Assembly (NCBI GenBank): GCA_902803345.1
Contig: CADCPV010000321.1
Location: 1-5,238 of the forward strand
DNA: 5,238 bases
Direction of reading: 5' to 3'
Source of the DNA: an uncultured Eubacteriales bacterium
Lineage (GTDB): Bacteria > Bacillota_A > Clostridia > Lachnospirales > Lachnospiraceae
This document shows positions 3,754 through 5,238 of the stretch, piece by piece. The notes beneath the pieces were generated by a model. The model was not told the origin of the DNA. It ran no database searches and worked only from the letters and a program-made list of their open reading frames with translations. The position numbers and the translations under genes are program-made. Numbering within the stretch: position 1 is the first letter of the stretch; the number at the start of each line of letters is the position of its first letter.

Positions 3754-5238
3754 TCAATCCCAGCCCGTATATCCCACTTCCTGATTCACATATTCCAGAA
3801 AAGCGTTGATGCTGAAAGGGCATTCGAGCGCCGGGCGTCCGTAACGGATCACCTGGAGCTCTTCGCCGGATTCGTATTCCGCGAACAGAGACCAGCCGGA
3901 AAAATCCTCATTGTTTTCGAGCCATTCGCCGTTATGTGCCGCAACGTCCTGATCTTCAATCAGCTTAACAAGGCCCTGCACAAACTCGTCAGAAACCGTT
4001 TCTTCATACTGGCAGATCACATAGCTTTCGCCCATCGCGCTGAAATCCAGACGGTAAGCGCCGTCCGAATCCCGATCTACCTCAATTGAAAACCGTCCGC
4101 CGCCGAAGGGATTGTCCTCCGGAACATCATACCAGCTTTCTCCGAGACGGAAGCTCAGGGAGAAGCTCGTGAGTTCTTCGGATTCGATGGCCTTCGGCAT
4201 ATCCTCTGACAGATCCCGGACTTCCTTTTCCTTCGCAAGATCCTCTTCGCGGACAAAGCGGAAGGTGTGGCCTTCTGCGTCCATAACCTGCTCGTAAGCA
4301 GTCAGCGCGCCGTCTGAATCCACGTGAAGCGCGCCCATGATCCCGAATCCCCGGTCATATCCTTCCCCGGCATTCCGGATCTCCCAATAGCTTTCGGATC
4401 CGGCCAGTTCCACCGTATACACTTCCGTGTAGCCTCCGTACAGATCAACCGTCATTTGATTGCCTTCAAAATCCAGCGTCGTGTCGCCGTTCACATCGAC
4501 CCAGTGTCCCTGGAACGGCTCGAGATCACCCGCATCATCGGGCTTTGATTCCTCTGTCTCCGGCTCGGATTCTGTCGTCCCGGACTCTGTTGTCTCCGGC
4601 TCCTCCACGGTGATGTCATCCTTGAATTCACCCGTATACTGCACCTGCTGATCCGCATACTGCAGGAAGGCATAGATGCTGAAGGGGCACTCCAAAGACG
4701 GCCGGCCGTAAGCCGAAAGCTGCAGTTTCTCGCCGGATTCGTAGGTTACATACAGGGACCAGCTGTGGAAATGCTCGTTGTTGGTTTTGTTCCAGCCGTT
4801 GTAAGCCGGTACATTCTGGTCCTGCAGAAGCTTTGCGAGACCTTTTACATATTCTTCCGAAACTGTTTCATTGTACTGACAGATCACATAGCTCTCGCCC
4901 ATCCCGTCAAAATACATGTCATAACTGCCGTCATCGTTCTTCCTGACTTCAAAGGTATAGTGGCCGCTGTACCAGGGCTCTCCCGCCGGAATGTCATACG
5001 CCGTATCTTCCAGACTGAAATTCAGCGAAAACTCCGTAATTTCATCCGACTCAATCGTTTTGGGCAGGTCCTTTGACTTGTCGATAATCTCCTTTTCCTT
5101 CTCAAGATCCTCCTCGCGGACAAAACGGTACTGATGCCCTTCCGCATCCAGCACCTCTTCGTAGGCGGACAGAACCCGCCCGTCCTCCCGGATCTCCAGT
5201 CTGGAAATCAGGCCGAAACTGCCGTAATACTCTTTTGA
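3754..5238 (-). CDS. Tandem-repeat, probably extracytoplasmic protein, C-terminal part (at least 494 aa; N-terminus beyond the window)
   Basis: The frame stays open from the TGA at 3754-3756 to the right edge, so only the C-terminal 494 residues are visible. A GTG at 5152-5154 is an internal Val within homologous sequence, not the start. The protein holds two related units, about residues 1-206 and 242-494 of the visible part, joined by a 35-residue linker rich in Glu, Thr, Ser and Pro. Each unit has a beta-rich, lipocalin-like front half (in the second unit GHWVDVNGDTTLDFEGNQM, then DGALTAYEQVMDAEGH, then FRFVREEDL). The back half contains MGESYVICQY-x-ETVS, WSL, YESGE and YGRP-x-LECPFSI. 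The strongly acidic composition and the linker suggest an exported lipoprotein or surface protein, but a signal peptide would lie outside the window. I do not recognise the family. Function is unknown. Confidence 0.85.
   Translation of the reverse strand, partial: SKEYYGSFGLISRLEIREDGRVLSAYEEVLDAEGHQYRFVREEDLEKEKEIIDKSKDLPKTIESDEITEFSLNFSLEDTAYDIPAGEPWYSGHYTFEVRKNDDGSYDMYFDGMGESYVICQYNETVSEEYVKGLAKLLQDQNVPAYNGWNKTNNEHFHSWSLYVTYESGEKLQLSAYGRPSLECPFSIYAFLQYADQQVQYTGEFKDDITVEEPETTESGTTESEPETEESKPDDAGDLEPFQGHWVDVNGDTTLDFEGNQMTVDLYGGYTEVYTVELAGSESYWEIRNAGEGYDRGFGIMGALHVDSDGALTAYEQVMDAEGHTFRFVREEDLAKEKEVRDLSEDMPKAIESEELTSFSLSFRLGESWYDVPEDNPFGGGRFSIEVDRDSDGAYRLDFSAMGESYVICQYEETVSDEFVQGLVKLIEDQDVAAHNGEWLENNEDFSGWSLFAEYESGEELQVIRYGRPALECPFSINAFLEYVNQEVGYTGWD
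3757..4515 (-). repeat. Second (C-terminal) unit of the duplicated protein
   Basis: This codes for the last 253 residues and contains both halves of the unit complete: a front region of about 100 residues from FQGHWVDV to REEDLAKEKE, and a back region from KAIESEELTSFSLSF to GYTGWD. It matches the first unit in order over its whole visible length. The identical runs VREEDL, MGESYVICQY, YESGE and ECPFSI occur in both. Confidence 0.85.
4516..4620 (-). other. Acidic Glu/Thr/Ser/Pro linker between the two units
   Basis: This codes for about 35 residues, from DDITVEEPETTESG to KPDDAGDLEP, dominated by Glu, Thr, Ser and Pro, with short imprecise repeats of T-T-E-S and E-P-E-T. Such sequence is typically unstructured and separates folded domains in surface proteins of Gram-positive bacteria. 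Confidence 0.75.
4621..5238 (-). repeat. First visible unit of the duplicated protein (5' part outside the window)
   Basis: This codes for the first 206 visible residues. The visible front part runs YYGSFGLISRLEIREDG then VLSAYEEVLDAEGH and matches RGFGIMGALHVDSDG then ALTAYEQVMDAEGH of the second unit. The back part matches residue for residue with few gaps. The start of this unit lies beyond the right edge, so further units upstream are possible. Confidence 0.8.

Noticed and set aside
5152..5154. GTG as the start of the repeat-protein gene
   Set aside because: The frame stays open to the right edge, and the residues before the GTG (SAYEE) match the equivalent position of the second unit (TAYEQ), so the gene continues beyond the window.

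Overview
The window looks like a chromosomal stretch from a Bacillota (Firmicutes) bacterium, probably a gut-type Clostridia or Erysipelotrichia member. The reasons are AAGGAG-like ribosome-binding sites, TTGACA/TATAAT-type promoters, base composition near half G+C, a cytosolic GH20 hexosaminidase, a hypoxanthine-DNA glycosylase of the type common in anaerobes, and an acidic, apparently surface-exposed protein with a Glu/Thr/Ser-rich linker. I cannot place it to genus. No tRNA, rRNA, CRISPR array, insertion sequence or integrase is visible.

Layout, left to right. (1) Positions 1-38 hold a hairpin with a T-rich flank, a likely (bi)directional terminator. (2) Positions 39-1325, minus strand, form a two-gene operon. 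A 42-residue small protein (1197-1325) comes first, followed 33 bp later by a 374-residue Lys/Glu-rich protein of unknown function (39-1163). The C-terminal 28 residues of the two proteins are clearly related (14 of 28 identical, ungapped). Their promoter region carries a perfect 10-bp direct repeat with an 11-bp period. (3) Positions 1437-2984, minus strand, encode a complete GH20 beta-N-acetylhexosaminidase with all expected catalytic residues and no signal peptide. (4) Positions 2985-3217 are a divergent intergenic region. Leftward it has a promoter followed by a leader of about 128 nt, which contains a terminator-like hairpin plus U-tract and competing inverted repeats (possible attenuation). 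Rightward it has a near-consensus promoter placed so close to the ATG that the mRNA should be leaderless. (5) Positions 3218-3703, plus strand, encode a DNA-deoxyinosine (hypoxanthine) glycosylase. (6) Positions 3704-3725 form a strong GC hairpin between convergent genes. (7) From 3754 to beyond the right edge, minus strand, lies the C-terminal part of a protein made of two tandem homologous units joined by an acidic linker.

The genes do not form one pathway: sugar catabolism, base-excision repair, a repeat protein and an uncharacterised two-gene unit sit side by side. The most novel-looking items are the small protein with its shared C-terminal tail and repeat-bearing promoter, and the leader of the hexosaminidase gene. 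All regulatory calls are made by eye from sequence and are inferences.
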